A stretch of DNA of 64,000 nucleotides from Dolomedes plantarius (lineage: Eukaryota > Arthropoda > Arachnida > Araneae > Dolomedidae). Below are positions 35,477 to 47,888 of the stretch, one piece after another (the first letter of the stretch is position 1; every line of letters starts with the position of its first letter). Position numbers and translations under genes: made by a program. The stretch covers positions 49,562,533 to 49,626,532 of the forward strand of contig OU015500.1 in the NCBI GenBank assembly GCA_907164885.2. Reading direction: 5' to 3'. Below the pieces are notes generated by a model that did no database searches, was not told the origin of the DNA, and saw only the letters and a program-made list of their open reading frames with translations.

Positions 35477-35664
35477 AAAAAATTGATGAAAAGTTGTGTT
35501 TTATTAAAATTACTATAACATGCTTTATTAAGATGCTGTTTTAAAATATTAAACAAGGTAAGTCCAAAAATTGATATAAAAGTTTTATGGAAAGTTTTAA
35601 AAAAATCAGACCTCAGTTGTATATATTGTATCAGACCTGAAGACAAATCGGAAGATAAAGTGTT

Positions 35665-35809
<145 letters not shown>

Positions 35810-36249
35810 GAAAAAAATATTTATATAAAGGTAATCTTACATCTTACAAAAAGTATTTGTCATATTAACTCAGCATGAGTGTGCAATTTGACACCAGTTG
35901 ATTATAATGGAAAGGTGTTTATTTAAAAAAATTTATATATGTAGTAAAGTGACTGATTAAAAACAACAGGTAGCATTGATATTATAAATTGTATATATAT
36001 ATATAGTGACATGAGATTTATAATATCACTAAGGATATAATCTATAAGATTTATTCTCTTTAAAAAGATATAAAGTGTTTAAAACAAAACACTTTATATA
36101 AACAATGTCAAGCAAAATATAAACTGTTAAAAATAACATTAAAATTAAAATGTATAGTTGCTTTTTGTACATTTTAATATTTAACTATGGAAACTTTTTG
36201 ATTTCATAAAAGAGTGAATTTTGCAGTTTTCAGACTACTTTTTGGGGAA

Positions 36250-36722
36250 AAGAGTTATGCATTTTTCAACCCAACCAACAACTCTTTGTTCATTGGGCCA
36301 ATTTTCAAACTATTCAAGGGTCAATAGTTTGACATTTTGCTAATTTTCAGCAGACCGTTTACAATGGGGATTTCCCTTTTTGTATAGTCAAAAAAGCATT
36401 TTTGAATACACTATTTTTATATAAATATACTTTAATATCCTATTTCATATATTCAAAATAGAATTTCGAATATACAATTTTTATATACATATACTTTAAT
36501 ATCCTATTTTATATATTCAAAATAGAATTTCGAATATACTATTTTTATATAAATTATTTGTGGCTAAATACTAGAACTTAATAAACTGTTTAAAAAGGGG
36601 AAATCCTCTTTGTAAACGATCTGCTGAAAAATAGCAAAATGTCAAAACTATTGACCTTTGGATAGTTTGACTGTTGGCCTGATGAACAAACAGTTGCTGG
36701 CTGGGTTGAAAAATGCATAATA
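36250..36722. repeat. Fold-back: ~125-bp inverted arms around a 64-bp tandem repeat
   Basis: Arm 36250-36385 pairs with arm 36590-36722 at roughly 80% identity (shared blocks TGCATTTTTCAACCCA, GGTCAATAGTTT, GACATTTTGCTA). The loop contains about 2.4 copies of a 64-bp unit (about 36402-36553) with ACTTTAATATCCTATTT and CAAAATAGAATTTCGAATA. It directly adjoins the right motif cluster. Confidence 0.85.
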
Positions 36723-36764
36723 GCCCTAAATAAATTTAATGTAGGCTTACCTACAAAGTTGAAT

Positions 36765-37130
36765 GTTGGGCCAACTGAATGCCTACTGTTGACCAACCTC
36801 GTGCCAACGGCCAAATCATTTAAATCCAACCGTTGGGCCAACAGAACGCCAACCGTTTCCCTACAAATCCCACCGTTGGGCCAACAGAACGCCAACCGTT
36901 TCCCTACAAATCCCACCGTTGGGCCAACAGAACGCCAACGACCAAATCCTGTAAATCCAATGGTTGGGCCAACTGAATGCCAACCGTTGGGCCAACTGAA
37001 CGCCAACCGTTGGGCCAACTGAACGCCAACCGTTGGGCCAACCTCGCGCCAACGGCCAAAAACCACCGTTGGCCAACCATGCCCGAAAGTGGTTGGCCAA
37101 CGACTTGCCAACGGTTTTGTGTTACTTGGG
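36765..37130. repeat. Right subterminal GTTGGGCCAAC cluster and terminus
   Basis: Exact motifs start at 36765, 36832, 36875, 36918, 36963, 36986, 37009 and 37032; spacings change from 43 to 23 bp. Gapless variants GTTGGCCAAC (a perfect palindrome) follow near 37070 and 37092. Open frames rich in 'VGPT' and 'AQRL' on both strands are by-products of the repeat. Confidence 0.9.
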
Positions 37131-37207
37131 ACCATTCCTGTGGGCCAACATAATCTTGCACCCCAAATCTGAAGTAAAATTGAGCTAAAATTAAGCTAAA
37201 AATGAGC

Positions 37208-37437
37208 CAAAATAAACCTTATGGTGCCACCACAGTTTGGATACAGCAACCCCAGGGGGCAACGTCTTGGGGCTCGTACCTTCTCCCCTCCCCCTAGACA
37301 TTACATCGGGGACTTTCCGGCCAATTGATTTAACGTACCATATCCGGCGGAGATGAGAGAGCAAGCAATGACGCTTGTCGAGATTCGAACCGAGTACATC
37401 CAGTACCAACTGCCGACTCACTACCATCTAGAATGCC
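37208..37437 (-). repeat. tRNA-derived SINE, 3'-truncated
   Basis: Minus strand: box A GGTAGTGAGTCGGCAG and box B CGGTTCGAATCTCG, then a body with GGGAGAAGGTACGAGCCCC and AAACTGTGGTGGCACC as in the copy at 31930-32285. The (CAA)n tail is missing. Confidence 0.82.
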
Positions 37438-38330
37438 CCAGTAATTAACATAAATTAATATAATAATCTGTAACATAAGTTTAAATTTCAAAGTTTTTTT
37501 CAATAATCTTCATAGAGCTTAACTTACTACCAAGTAATAATAACGGAGCTGTAACTGAAATTATAGTTAAAACGAAAGCACTGCTCAAGCGGAGTTACGG
37601 CGAAGGTCCCATTACAAATATAAAACAAATTCATATTTCGACCGAAAACATCGTTTATTAGGCGTAATGATGCAGCGATGAGAGCTTTTTTTATAAAGAG
37701 AAAAGACCGATTAGGAATATACTAATATTCCAAAATCTAGGTGACCTAGATGAATTATAACATTGATATTCGAATGAACACGGAGAATTTGTTTTAGTCG
37801 ACCAACATGTTAAAACCCAGGTAAATTTTATCATGAGTATATAATTATTTCAATCCTAGGCGAATCGAGTACAGCAGTGGTTCTGATGTTTGAAAAGCTC
37901 CTACAACTCTTTTGTAAAAAAAAAAAATTGGCCTATTTTCAGCTCTGATATTTAAACGCATAATTGGGGATTTTTTAATACATAATGAGAACCATCACAA
38001 AGATATTTTATGTAATGAAAACATTTATTTATGATATTTAAACAGCACTTTAACTATACAGCAATTTATCGTCAAATTACGGGCCAACGTGAGAGTATAG
38101 TAGCAATGATATTAATAGTAAAACTGCCCTCCTTAGTTTAAGTGTTCTAACGAGAAAACTTGAAAATTTTTATTTGGTTTGCGCCGTTGTTGTTTTTTCG
38201 CCACTAAAATTCCAAATATTAGTGATTTTAGTTACATTACGATACCCAAACTCATAAACCTCTACACTACTATTTTTTTGCTGTTTTCATTTTATGTGGG
38301 AATACGATAACCCACAGCTGCTTCCATCAA
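37438..38330. other. Unassigned sequence
   Basis: No element or gene recognised. Confidence 0.5.
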
Positions 38331-39218
<888 letters not shown>

Positions 39219-41459
39219 GTTGATTCATAAGAAAACTCAATAAATAGTGTTAAATGCATTCTAAAGGCATTTTTATGAATAGCTGTGACTTATTTGTGAC
39301 TTATTTTTCTACAGCTGTGAATTATTTGTTAAAATTTTTTTGGCCCTCCTGTACAATTTGTAATTTTTCAGTTGAGAGGTTTTGGAGTTTAGGTATTGAA
39401 CTATTTTTATGTCGGGAGCTCTTTGTCTAGTCGCTTCTGTTGTCCGTCTACTTCGCCTCTGGACCCCATTGTTGAGCCTTCTGCTGGAACGTGAATTAAA
39501 TGAGAGGGTTTTGCTCTAAATTGGAAGAATCATGGATTCTTCACAAGCTCAATGTCTTTTGATATTTACTAATTTTATGGTAACACGTAAAGGTTTTATG
39601 GTAACACGTTTACTAATTTTATGGTAACACATGGCAGTAGTACAGCTCAGTGTCTTTTGATATTTACTAATTTATGGTAACACGTGGCAGTAATGCAGCA
39701 CAATCTCTTTTGATATTTACTAATTTATGGTAACACGTAAAGGTTTTATGGTAACACATGGTATGGCTGCACGTAAAGTTTTGATACGTGCATTACTCCA
39801 GTAATGCAGCTCAATGTCTTTTGATATTAACTAATTTTACGGTCTGTAACCTTTGTAAAACTAATAAAAAACTTTTCTAATTCTTGAACCACTTTTCGAT
39901 TTATTCATGGTAGAATAAAATACGTAAGACATAGTACCTTCGAGCCGGATATCAGTTGTTCAAATTGGACATGGACTACAATTTAGTACCTAATATTAAG
40001 TTATTACTAAACTTCATTTTCTGAAAACTTGACTGCTTCAAAAAAAAATAATTCATTATTGTTTGTAGCTTTGGATTTCAAGGTAAAAAGAAAATAACGT
40101 ACTCTAATTTTGGCAAAAAAAAGTGTAATAATAAAGTAAAATAAGATAGCTATGTAATTATTTATAAATAAAGTTTTAAAAATAGTAGAGAAAAAAAAGT
40201 AAAGAAAAAAGTAAAAATAATTCCATTTAATTAAGCACCATTTTCATCGATATTCTTTTCGTTTTCCTGATCATGACTCCACACTGCGACGTTTCGAACA
40301 AATGGATATACCACGTTTGTGATCTAAGGAATCGATATGTTCTACTACAATGTTTATTTGAATTTACATTTACACAGGAATTTTAAAATAAACATGTATA
40401 TTATTTTATCACTTGTCTCCACTTATTGTTTTGTGAACTTAACCGATATTTTATATATAACATATATTTACTAACACTTTCCATTTCATGTGAATACATA
40501 AAAGAGATAATGAATATAACGACTTCACATTTTTTTATCGATTATAAAATGATTTAACTGCAATAGAATAAGGTGATTCCTAAATTTTATTTTTTATTTT
40601 TGTCCCCAAAACGATAAATGCATTAAGAAAATTTCGTCTCGGCAAATCTTATTATTATCTTCAATTGGCAGTCCGCTTCGAAATTCGATGGCTGAGATAT
40701 CATCGCATTTAATCTAGCTAATGGATGATGATCTGGTTTACATCTGAACTCGTTACATTGAGCTACTCAAAAACTCAGGAACGCAATCAGTGCTTTAGTG
40801 CTGCCATCTATGTATCTATGATTCAACTAATATCAGCCACACTGAAAAAATGTAAGGGCACGAGAGAGGATTTTTCGGGTAATGGACACATTAAAAATTA
40901 AGGAATATAAAAATGAAGACATAATAACATCTTATTTTTTCTTACACAGGAAAATTTTTAAGAAAAAAAATCAAGTTTGGAATAGTTACTCCTTGAAGAT
41001 ACAACTCCCTGCATGAAATTAAGCTAACTGGAAGGTGTTTTATTTAATATCTAATAAAACCATTTATTTAAGAACATTAATTTATCTGACAATACTAAAG
41101 GATTGTTTTCCATTAAGTACTGGAAAAAGAATTATTCATGGCAATATTTAGTTTTTAGTCTTGTTATTTAATGTATCCAAAGAATGATATCGAACAATAT
41201 TTTTTCACTGAAATAAGATAAATTGATGAAAAATATTCTTTGAATATTCATTTAGATAAATGTGATATAACATTTCTTTAAATTCTGAACTTCAGGAAAT
41301 ACAGAAATACAATATTAGTAATTGATAATAAAAATGATGAAATATGAAATAAATAAAAATATGAAATAAATAAAATATTATTAAGTGGATTTCCTTTATT
41401 AAATGCAAAAAGTAAAGGAGTGCTTTTTGAAGTTGTAAATATCTTTAAGTGGTTCCAAA
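39219..41459. other. Unassigned sequence containing a minisatellite
   Basis: Other than the repeat at 39540-39850, no element or gene recognised. Confidence 0.5.
39540..39850. repeat. Minisatellite of TATTTACTAATTT / ATGGTAACAC blocks
   Basis: Blocks CAATGTCTTTTGATATTTAC, TTTATGGTAACACGT and GCAGTAATGCAGC are repeated four to seven times in changing order, with units of about 60-90 bp. Confidence 0.85.
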
Positions 41460-41461
41460 TA

Positions 41462-41927
41462 CAGTAAAACCTCGTTTATCCAACCCTCGTTTATCCGGAT
41501 CTCCGGATAATCCGGATCAAATTTTTAGATATCATTTTTATTTAGTGTTCACATTAGATAATAATTTTTAACTATGATAGAAAGAACGTAACTACAAGTA
41601 CGCCAAATATTCGCTTTTTGGTTTGATTCAATGTACAGTTCCTGCATACATCGTACAATAAATTATTGTAATAAAAGGTTTTTTGTTGAGTTTAAGAAAG
41701 CTTTTCTAGACTTACCACTTCTTTGTTAAGAAATGATGTGAAAAGTTATTTTTATATTTTTTAATGTCTTGGAAACATTACTATATAATTTTTTTTACAA
41801 AACATAGCTTTTTATCGTGATAATCGGTAAGTCTGCTTAAGGGTTTTGATTTGCTTTTTACCCATATTACCCGGATTATTCGGATTGCCTATGGTCTCTG
41901 TTAGTCCGGATAAACGAGGTTTTACTG
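41462..41927. mobile_element. Tigger-type MITE
   Basis: Ends CAGTAAAACCTCGTTTATCC and, reversed, CAGTAAAACCTCGTTTATCC are flanked by TA (41460-41461 and 41928-41929). Subterminal CCGGAT motifs recur at both ends. 466 bp, noncoding. Confidence 0.92.
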
Positions 41928-41929
41928 TA

Positions 41930-42674
41930 CAGGATGAAAAGTTACTGTTCTAACTTCTACGGCTTTTTACTTAAATACCATTTTATAATTTTGTGATGTA
42001 GAAATAAAGTCTATGCACTAGCTCAAGCGCTCGACTTGATACACATTCTCTGTAGGGAATTTCCATTTTTCTTGATTTGCTGCTTACTTTGTTTAAACAC
42101 CTTACATCAATTGCAGGTAATGATCTCATGGCATAAGTATTGAAAATCTAAGAATGTTTAAGAAAAAAATTATTTAACTCAAATCTGCAAACATTATTAA
42201 GTGAAATGCGCGTAAGGGCATACGCGTTATTCAACTGACAAAATTGTTTAAACAATACAAACGGAAATATGATAAAACTCAATTTCATTTCTAAAGTATC
42301 TCTATGAGATTCATTTTTCTTACGCTTGGAGAATATTGATAGTATTTAACAATGATTTTGATCTCTAAATTTATTGGGTAACGTTAAAACAGATAAGTCC
42401 CGACTTAGCAGTGAAAATAAAAAGGTCTTTTCTACAGAAAAAAAAAATTCTTCAGTTGATACGAATAAATAAAATATATGGCCATTATATATTATTAACA
42501 ATCAAATTGTGTATTGCATTTTGAAAAGTTTTTCAATATTTTACTAAAAGATTTAAACGTCAGTTACAGCTAGACCTATTCATTTGTACTTATTTTCAAT
42601 TGGCTACCTTATACCAAACTACATAAAGCAGACTTACTAAACACATGACATTAGATAAAGAGCTAAAAAAAATC

Positions 42675-42675
<1 letters not shown>
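41930..42675. other. Unassigned AT-rich sequence
   Basis: No element or gene recognised. Confidence 0.5.

Positions 42676-42728
<53 letters not shown>
42676..42728. repeat. (TA)n microsatellite
   Basis: Near-pure TA directly left of a MITE. Confidence 0.96.
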
Positions 42729-42730
<2 letters not shown>

Positions 42731-43225
42731 GGGTGAGCCAAAAGTTCGTAAAACTTTAAAAATTCATAAAAAAGGAAGTCATTATGATAAAGAAGTGCAG
42801 TTTGCAAGAAAAGGCTCACAGGGAAGTCGGATTTTTTTTAGCAGCAAAATAAATATTAAAAAAAGTCATTGGTAGAGTCACTGGTCCAGCTTTGCGAGCA
42901 CTACTACTCCTCGTGGACGATTCCGCCGCCATATTATTCATAACGGTTTCCACCTTAGTAATGCGGCCCTCTGCTAACGAGGGTCTTTCACTTCGTGGCC
43001 GATCCTCCAAATCCTCGTGTATCACGGTCTTTTATTGCAAGATTGATTTGCGTAATTCTGCTGAATCTCTAAACTTTTATAACTTTTTAAACTTTTTTTT
43101 TTTTTTTTGGCTGCTGGAAAAATCCGACTTCCTTGTGAGCCTTTTCTTGCAAACCGCACTTCTTTATCATGATTTCTTCCTTTTTTATAAATTTTTAAAG
43201 TTTTTACGAATTTTTTGCCCACCCT
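42729..43225. mobile_element. MITE with ~115-bp inverted repeats and HTH remnant
   Basis: The left arm (from CCGGGTGAGCCAAAAGTTCG) and the reversed right arm (from AGGGTGGGCAAAAAATTCG) align for about 115 bp at close to 90%. The core, on the minus strand, reads DLEDRPRSERPSLAEGRITK and then SSTRSSSARKAG. This resembles the hinge and HTH segment of a mariner-superfamily transposase, with a GRPS-like motif. Catalytic sequence is absent. The exact termini and target duplication are obscured by the adjacent TA tract. Confidence 0.8.
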
Positions 43226-43355
43226 ATTTATATATGTTTAAATATAGTGCGGCTTCTTTGAGACAATGAATGATAACAAGGGTATATGCGGGAAATTTAG
43301 AATTACTTTGTTGCTAATTGATATTGTTAACTGAATTTCAAAACTAAAGTAAATA

Positions 43356-43953
43356 CAGTCGAACTTCCATATATCGAACTTCCCTATATCGAAATATTCT
43401 ATATATCGAACTCTTAGCGAATCTCCATGTTCATTACATAGAAAATTTTTTTCTATATATCGAAAAAATCTCTATATATCGAAATTTTTTTCAAGACAAA
43501 TTGGGCGATTTTATTCCACGTTAGAATAAAATCTCCCAATTTTTGGCATTTGAAACAATACGTCGTGGACTTCAATTCGCGGAAAATGTCCCTGAGGAAG
43601 TTTTTAGTGGACTGAATAAATACGAACATTTCTTTGAACTTTCTGCAAAACTGGCTGTTCAGCAAGATATTCGTAGTTTTTTTTTAAAGAATGTAACTGT
43701 GATCATTGTAACCACTGTCTGCATTATTGTTTTTTTAAAGATATGTAGTACTCAATAAATCTTTCATATTAATTCACTTTTAGTTATTAACTTTCATTTA
43801 ATGGGATTCGCATATAAATTAGAAATGGAGTTTCGTATACGAAATTATTTTAGGAGAATTTTGATAAAACTAAGCTCAATTCTATATATAAAAATTTCTA
43901 TATATCGATTTTTTCCCTGCAATTTGCTACTTCGATATATTGAGGCTCGACTG
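43356..43953 (+). mobile_element. Tigger element with internal deletion
   Basis: Ends CAGTCGAACTTCCATATATC and, reversed, CAGTCGAGCCTCAATATATC are flanked by TA at 43354-43355 and 43954-43955. Subterminal TATATCGAA motifs repeat. 598 bp. Confidence 0.9.
43543..43683 (+). pseudogene. Tigger transposase C-terminal fragment
   Basis: Reads AFETIRRGLQFAENVPEEVF, then NKYEHFFELSAKLAVQQDIR-SFF before a stop-rich tail. The pattern of a leucine/Phe-rich helix followed by 'Q-x-x-I-x-x-F-F' is the usual C-terminus of pogo/Tigger transposases. The DDE core and HTH are missing. Confidence 0.75.
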
Positions 43954-43955
43954 TA

Positions 43956-44696
43956 TTTAGTTAAATTCATTATGTATACTTTGTTTTGGTTATCTCTCTA
44001 TAGTGGCTTCAACAAGGATTAAGAAGTTGTTAAAGGCTCTCATTTCTTTTAGTGGATATCATGTTACGTTATTACATTAAAAGATAATCTTTCCTTCAAC
44101 TGTTACGTCACTCTGTTAATAAATATATTACCATATCTTTATATGTTTTAAAAAGTTATTAGCTCTGTGCACACACTTTCAATCACCTTATAAAATCACA
44201 ATTAATGTTTTATTGTGCATATCGCACACTAAGGTACTCCTGTTCTTTTGAAAAGCTTATTAACAAAGAATTAAGCATGTCGATGTTTCCAAATACACAC
44301 AGTTCAATGTTCTTTTCACTTTGTTTTCGCGCTTCGCTTTAATAGGCTGTCCCCGATTCTTCCCTACTCGTGATCTCACTGTTAAATAGATCAACTATGC
44401 TCCCACCCCTTAGCATCATAAATAAATCCTACACACGACAATTTCTTGCTAGCTTCTTGGCCTATTCAGTATCCTATTTCTTCATGAGATAAAATCCAGT
44501 GTGATATAAATCCATGATAGCAAATTGCATGTTGATTTTTTATGAATGTAATTACAACCATCTGGTCGGAAATACTCAGAATTTCTTCTGATTTTATGAT
44601 AGTAAAAGAGATATTTTTCATTCGGGATCAGTATTTTAGCACCCGATATATTACAATTCCTTTAGATTTTTCTGCGCTATTATGTTATATGAAATA
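43956..44696. other. Unassigned sequence
   Basis: No element or gene recognised. Confidence 0.5.
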
Positions 44697-45345
44697 CTAG
44701 CTGACAACCCGCACTTCGCTACGGGGTACAGTCAAATTAAATACAACGGTCAATGTATGCAATTAATGCCAAAATATATATAAATATATTTATAATAAAT
44801 ACGACGATCAGTGTATACAATTGATGTAAAATATATATATATATAAATCGAAAGGGATATTTATTTTTTTTGGATAATATCCAATCGTCTGCTGCATTAG
44901 AAAGAAAAAGAATATTTTTTGTCTATTTAGTTGTCATGCACGTGACGATAAATTTATTTAAAGTACCAGAAAAAGAAATCACGTGATCAGCATTTAATAA
45001 ATTCTAAAAATTAATCTTTAAAAATTCTCCAAAAATCAGAAAATTGAGATAAAGGTTCGAAAAAGATTTCATTTTAAAGGAATTTTTAGGATCTTTCTCG
45101 TGATATAAATTTTATAACCCTCAAATTATTATTTTAAATGCAAACTTAAAAAAAGTTACAAAAACAGCTTAAAAATTTAGTTTAAAAAAATCTAAGAAGA
45201 ATTTTTCAAAAATCTTTCTTAGTGCACCCCTACACCATAAGAAGAATCGCCATGCAAAATTTCAGCCCTTTAGGTCCAGCGGTTTGGTCTGTGTGTTGTA
45301 TGTCAGTGAGTCAGTTACGGAACTGTTTTATATATATATATATTA
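44697..45345 (-). mobile_element. Non-autonomous Helitron
   Basis: Minus strand: 5' end near 45345 in TATATATAAAACAGTTCCGT (the exact TC has decayed in a TA tract), 3' hairpin ACCCCGTAGCGAAGTGCGGGT then CTAG at 44697-44700, followed by host T. Shares the GCATGGCGATTC, TCACGTGATC and TGCACGTGACG blocks with its relatives. Confidence 0.88.
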
Positions 45346-45393
45346 AGGGCCTCATCTCTACGCTCATTAGGTCTTTTTTTTCCCTCTCTCTAA

Positions 45394-45973
45394 TAGGGAT
45401 GCGACATCGATGGCGATGTTTTCAAAACATCGATGTTTTGATAAAAACCTCAATGTTCTAAACGTTGATTTATTGAAGTCGATTTTTTTTAAAACGTCGA
45501 TGTGTTGTGCTCGATGTTTTGCGTTGTCTTAGTGGGTTTTTTTAATGAAAAAGTACCATAATAAAAAAAACACGTGGCATAATTTTCACACGCAGTAAAT
45601 GCAAGTCTGAATTCTGAAAACGACGAATAGAAAAGGGGAAACGATCCCCTAGCAATGAGACAAATGGTAATTAACAACCAATGAACCAATCAGACCGCTT
45701 GGAATGTTTTCGACACTCAAGAACCTTCCATGGGGTTTCATTCTATAAATAGTATAAACATGATAGCGGCCATTTAAGTTTTTGTTTTGTTCTGGTTTTA
45801 TATATTGTAGTTAACGTTGATTAATATTAAGATACCTCCCAAAAGTACCGTTACTAAACCAGTTTTAAAGAATGGATGTTCAAAAACATCGATGTTTTAT
45901 TGGCATCGATGTTTTAATATTGAATATCCATGTTTCAAAACATCGATGTTTTGTTGTCGATGTCGCATCCCTA
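45394..45973. mobile_element. hAT-type MITE rich in CATCGATG palindromes
   Basis: Ends TAGGGATGCGACATCGATGG and, reversed, TAGGGATGCGACATCGACAA; flanks CTCTCTAA (45386-45393) and CACTCTAA (45974-45981), an 8-bp target duplication with one mismatch, as for hAT. AAAACATCGATGTTTT, a perfect 16-bp palindrome, occurs near both ends. 580 bp. Confidence 0.9.
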
Positions 45974-46017
45974 CACTCTAAAGGGAGGTATGTGTGGCAT
46001 ATCCAGGTATGTGACGT

Positions 46018-46538
46018 CAGTGGCGTAGCGAGCATAACTGGCGCCCGGGGCACGATACCTTTGTGGCGCCCCCCCCCCCCTGAAAAACATATAGTAATAT
46101 AATATATAGACCCTATATTGGAGCCCTCGATAAACATATAATAACATAATATATAGACCTTATATTGCCACTCCCCCTCGGAAAATATATAGTAACATAA
46201 TATATAGACCTTATGTTGGTGCCCTCCCCTAAAAACATATAGTAATATAATATATAGACCTTATATTGGCGCCCCCCCACAAAATAATATAGTAATATAA
46301 TATATATACCTTATATTGGCGCCCTCCCCGAAAAACATATAGTAATATAATATATAGACCTTATATTGGGGCCCTCCCCTGAAAAACATATAGTAATATA
46401 ATATATAGACCTTATATTGGCATCCACCTCGAAAACATATAGTAATATAATATATGAATCTTACATTGGCGCCCCTCTGCGAGTGGCGCCCGGGGCATGA
46501 TAGACCCCCTTGCCCCCCCCCCCTGTGCTACGCCACTG
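46018..46538. mobile_element. hAT-type MITE carrying a 50-bp tandem repeat
   Basis: Inverted ends CAGTGGCGTAGCGAGCATAA and, reversed, CAGTGGCGTAGCACAGGGGG, with inner GGCGCCCGGGGCA in both. An exact 8-bp target duplication TGTGACGT lies at 46010-46017 and 46539-46546. 521 bp, noncoding. Confidence 0.93.
46085..46480. repeat. Tandem array, ~50-bp unit, about eight copies
   Basis: The unit contains ACATATAGTAATATAATATA, TAGACCTTATATTGG and a C-rich GCGCCCTCCCC. It fills the interior of the hAT MITE. Confidence 0.92.
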
Positions 46539-46546
46539 TGTGACGT

Positions 46547-47110
46547 ACGTGTGGTGTAAGCTGCTTTCCTGGGTTCTGCTGCGTGAGGGTTTTACAACAG
46601 TGTTGCCAAAATTAAAGTTCTTTCGTAATTAAAATTTAAAAATATTATTTGCGTTTCATCTAAAGAATGAAAAAGATACCCGAAAAAAAAGAACTTATTT
46701 CACTACTACGGAGTACAATTTGTAAAAAAAAAATCTTTGGGAAAAAATTTCTCCACAGTTTAACATTGAGTTGAGCGAATCCAAATGGCAACTGCCTTGC
46801 AGCCTGAAGGAATCGGACCCACTCTCTTCCGAATTCCGGTCCGGTAACAAAAAGAGAGGAAAAAAAAAACCGGGGAACATTTAATAGAAAGAAATGTCTA
46901 GTCAGATTCCGTTTTTCATCTGTATGTTGATCAGTCGGTTATTGATAAACCAGAAAAACTACAAGGAATTTTTTTGCCATGAAAAACATATTTCTGTTTA
47001 TTATGCAAAAAAAAAAAAAAATAAAATAAAAATAAAAAAAAAAAAAAACCGAAATTGCTTCTTTCATAATTTTTTTCATTGTATAACCTCTGCATTTGTT
47101 TATAATTTTA
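46547..47110. other. Unassigned sequence with A-rich runs
   Basis: Long A-tracts at about 47007-47048; no element or gene recognised. Confidence 0.5.
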
Positions 47111-47888
47111 TTAGCTGTAAACCCGTACTTCCCTACGGAGTACATTCAAATTAAATACGACGGTCAATGTATGCAATTAATGCCAAAAATATGTATAAAT
47201 ATATTTATAATAAATACAACGATCAATGTATGCAATTGATGTAAAGAAAACGAAAAAATATATTTATAAAAAAATCGTACCGGATATTTCTATAGACAAA
47301 ATAATGTAGAAGAAAATATTCAAATTAAATCTAATAGAACATACTGAAGAATGTAGTACAGTTAATATAGTACAGTTTGAGGAACATATCTTTTACTGTA
47401 CTTTAATATTTTTTTGGATAATTTCCAATCGTCTGCCGCATTAGCAAGAAAAAAAATATTTTTTGTCTATTTCGTTGTTATGCACGTGACGATAAATTAA
47501 TTTAAAGTACCAGGAAAAGAAATCACGTGATCAGCATTCAATAAATTAAATTCTAAAAATTAATCTTTAAAAATTCACCAAAAATGGAGGTAAAGATTCG
47601 AAAAAGATTTTATTTTAAAGGAATTTTTATGATCTTTCTCGTGATATAAATTTTATAAGCCCCCAAATTATTCTTCTAAATGCAAACTTAAAAATTTACT
47701 AAAACAGCTTAAAAATTTAATTTTCAAAAATCTAAGAAGAATTTTTCAAAAATCTTTCTTAGTGGACCCCTACATTATAAGAAGAATCGCCATGCAAAAT
47801 TTCAGTCCTTTAGGTCCAGCGGTTTGGTTTGTGCGTTGTCTGTCAGTCAGTCAGTCAATCAGTTACTGAACTGTTTTATATATATGGA
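47111..47888 (-). mobile_element. Non-autonomous Helitron
   Basis: Minus strand: starts TCCATATATATAAAACAGTT at 47888 after host A; ends in a decayed hairpin and CTAA (CTAG in relatives) at 47111. Shares all blocks of the family, including GATCAATGTATGCAATTGATG on either side of the short TA segment. Confidence 0.85.

Noticed and set aside
36590..37161. Open frames rich in VGPT / AQRL on both strands
   Set aside because: By-products of the GTTGGGCCAAC array; both strands are open, as expected for a short palindromic repeat.
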